NCBI GenBank assembly: GCA_963786445.1
Contig: CAWAZU010000001.1
Span: 124,001 to 188,000 of the forward strand
Reading direction: 5' to 3'
Length of the DNA stretch: 64,000 bases
Origin: JAFKFJ01 sp963786445
GTDB lineage: Bacteria; Pseudomonadota; Alphaproteobacteria; Acetobacterales; Acetobacteraceae
Shown piece by piece: positions 63,375 through 64,000 of the stretch. The position numbers and the translations under genes are program-made. A model generated the notes under the pieces. The model ran no database searches. It saw only the letters and a program-made list of their open reading frames with translations, and was not told the DNA's origin. Positions within the stretch are counted from its first letter, which is position 1. Every line of letters begins with the position of its first letter.

Positions 63375-64000
63375 TTTGGTGTTAGGGCGTGTCGTCAATT
63401 GAGCCAAATGGCTGCGGCGGCGAGGTGAACGGCGGCGAGGAAGTTCGGGGCGGTCTTGTCGTAGCGAGTGGCGATGGCACGAAACTGCTTCAGCTTGGCG
63501 AAGAAGTTCTCGATCAGATGGCGTGCTTTGTAGAGGTCTCGGTCGTAGTCGCGCAGCAGGCGGCGGTTTGCCTTGGGCGGGATCACGGCAGCCTTGCCGG
63601 CAGCGGCCAGCGGGGTGAGGACCCTTTCATCGGCGTCGAACGCCTTGTCGGCGATCAGCGTGTCGGCCTGCATCGAGGGCAGCAGGTGATCGGCACCGAC
63701 CAGGTCGTGCGCCTGTCCGCCGGTCAGGAAGAAGCCGACCGGATTGCCGAGCGCATCGGTCAGCGCATGGATCTTGGTGCTCAATCCGCCGCGAGACCGC
63801 CCGATCGCCTGGTCGTCGCCGGCTTTTTTTGGGCGCCCGCACTGTGCTGATGGGCACGCACGATGGTGCTGTCGATCATCGCATACTCGTTGTCGGCATC
63901 GACCGCGAGATGCTGGAACACCTTCTCCCAGACACCGGACTTGGCCCAGCGGCTGAACCGCCGGTGCACGTTCTTCCAGTCACCGAAGCGCTCCGGCAAG
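63375..64000 (-). mobile_element. Second IS5-type element, partial (runs off window)
   Basis: The end of this element lies near GTTAGGGCGTGTCGTCAATTGAG (about 63380-63402). GGGCGTGTCGTCAA resembles termini of IS1031-group elements of acetic acid bacteria and relatives. It is a different subgroup from the neighbouring IS5-type copy, and the two are back to back. Confidence 0.75.
63395..63999 (-). CDS. IS5-family transposase, two frames, 5' end outside window
   Basis: Frame 1 enters from the window end: RFGDWKNVHRRFSRWAKSGVWEKVF and MIDSTIVRAHQHSAGAQKK. Frame 2 gives GLSTKIHALTDALGNPVGFFLTGGQ, LIADKAFDADERV, and LIENFFAKLKQFRAIATRYDKT to the stop at 63395. The switch occurs on a run of seven A in the coding strand (complement of CTTTTTTTG, about 63822-63829), a typical slippery site. 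The catalytic Asp, Asp and Glu regions are all present. Confidence 0.87.

Noticed and set aside
1..64000. tRNA, rRNA, CRISPR arrays, plasmid or phage replication genes
   Set aside because: I looked for cloverleaf-like sequences, regularly spaced repeats, and Cas, Rep or phage structural proteins and saw none.

Overview
The window reads as a GC-rich alphaproteobacterial chromosome segment. I lean towards the Rhodospirillales/Acetobacteraceae because of the insertion-sequence types (IS1380, IS427-group IS5, IS91) and the metabolic mix, but no rRNA or housekeeping marker is present to prove it. Coding density is high. No tRNA, rRNA, CRISPR array or replication origin was seen. At least ten genes carry a frameshift, stop codon or truncation, so the DNA is either decaying or contains residual sequencing errors.

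Region 1 (1-9.6 kb, minus strand) is a complete aliphatic-amide utilisation locus. In transcription order it holds amide sensor AmiC, ANTAR antiterminator AmiR, a leader with a strong intrinsic terminator and competing hairpins, a urea/amide-type ABC importer (UrtABCDE-like), aliphatic amidase AmiE, and a MoxR-type AAA+ ATPase with the start of a NorD/CbbO-like partner. The leader is laid out as expected for AmiR-controlled transcription antitermination. An IS630 remnant and an IS1380 copy (9.6-12.1 kb) abut its upstream side.

Region 2 (12.1-33 kb) looks like a low-oxygen/fermentative gene set. It holds a COG2187-type kinase, an L,D-transpeptidase, PRPP synthetase-like and phosphoribosyltransferase genes, a hydrolase, nitroreductases, flavin reductase, PHA synthase, a CBS protein, phosphate acyltransferase, Zn alcohol dehydrogenase, a dihydroorotate-dehydrogenase-like protein, pyruvate:ferredoxin oxidoreductase, a GltD-like ferredoxin-fused oxidoreductase, PEP synthase and PfkB. 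Five FNR/FixK-like boxes lie in four divergent promoters, tying these genes into one probable regulon. About half of them are broken.

Region 3 (33-39 kb) is an insertion scar: a 5'-truncated IS91-type element fused to pfkB, a type I restriction subunit HsdR without its N terminus, and a YgjP-like metallopeptidase whose first zinc-ligand histidine is replaced.

Region 4 (39-59.6 kb) is a catabolic cluster around a divergent promoter. Leftward run a Dpp/Opp-type importer, a class III aminotransferase, an ATP-dependent hydantoinase/oxoprolinase pair, an MFS transporter, a TcuA-like flavoprotein and a malate/lactate-type dehydrogenase. Rightward run an isopropylmalate-type dehydrogenase and two polysaccharide-deacetylase/allantoinase-like proteins. 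An amidase and a GntR/FCD regulator follow on the minus strand. GTATAC palindromes in the divergent promoter and upstream of gntR are candidate operators. The substrate is unknown; a lactam, cyclic imide/ureide or small amide conjugate fits the enzyme set.

Region 5 (59.6-64 kb) is mobile-element debris: serine-recombinase and IS21 fragments, a MocR-type regulator cut by an IS, one complete IS5/IS427-type element with 19-bp inverted repeats, and a second IS5-type element running off the end.
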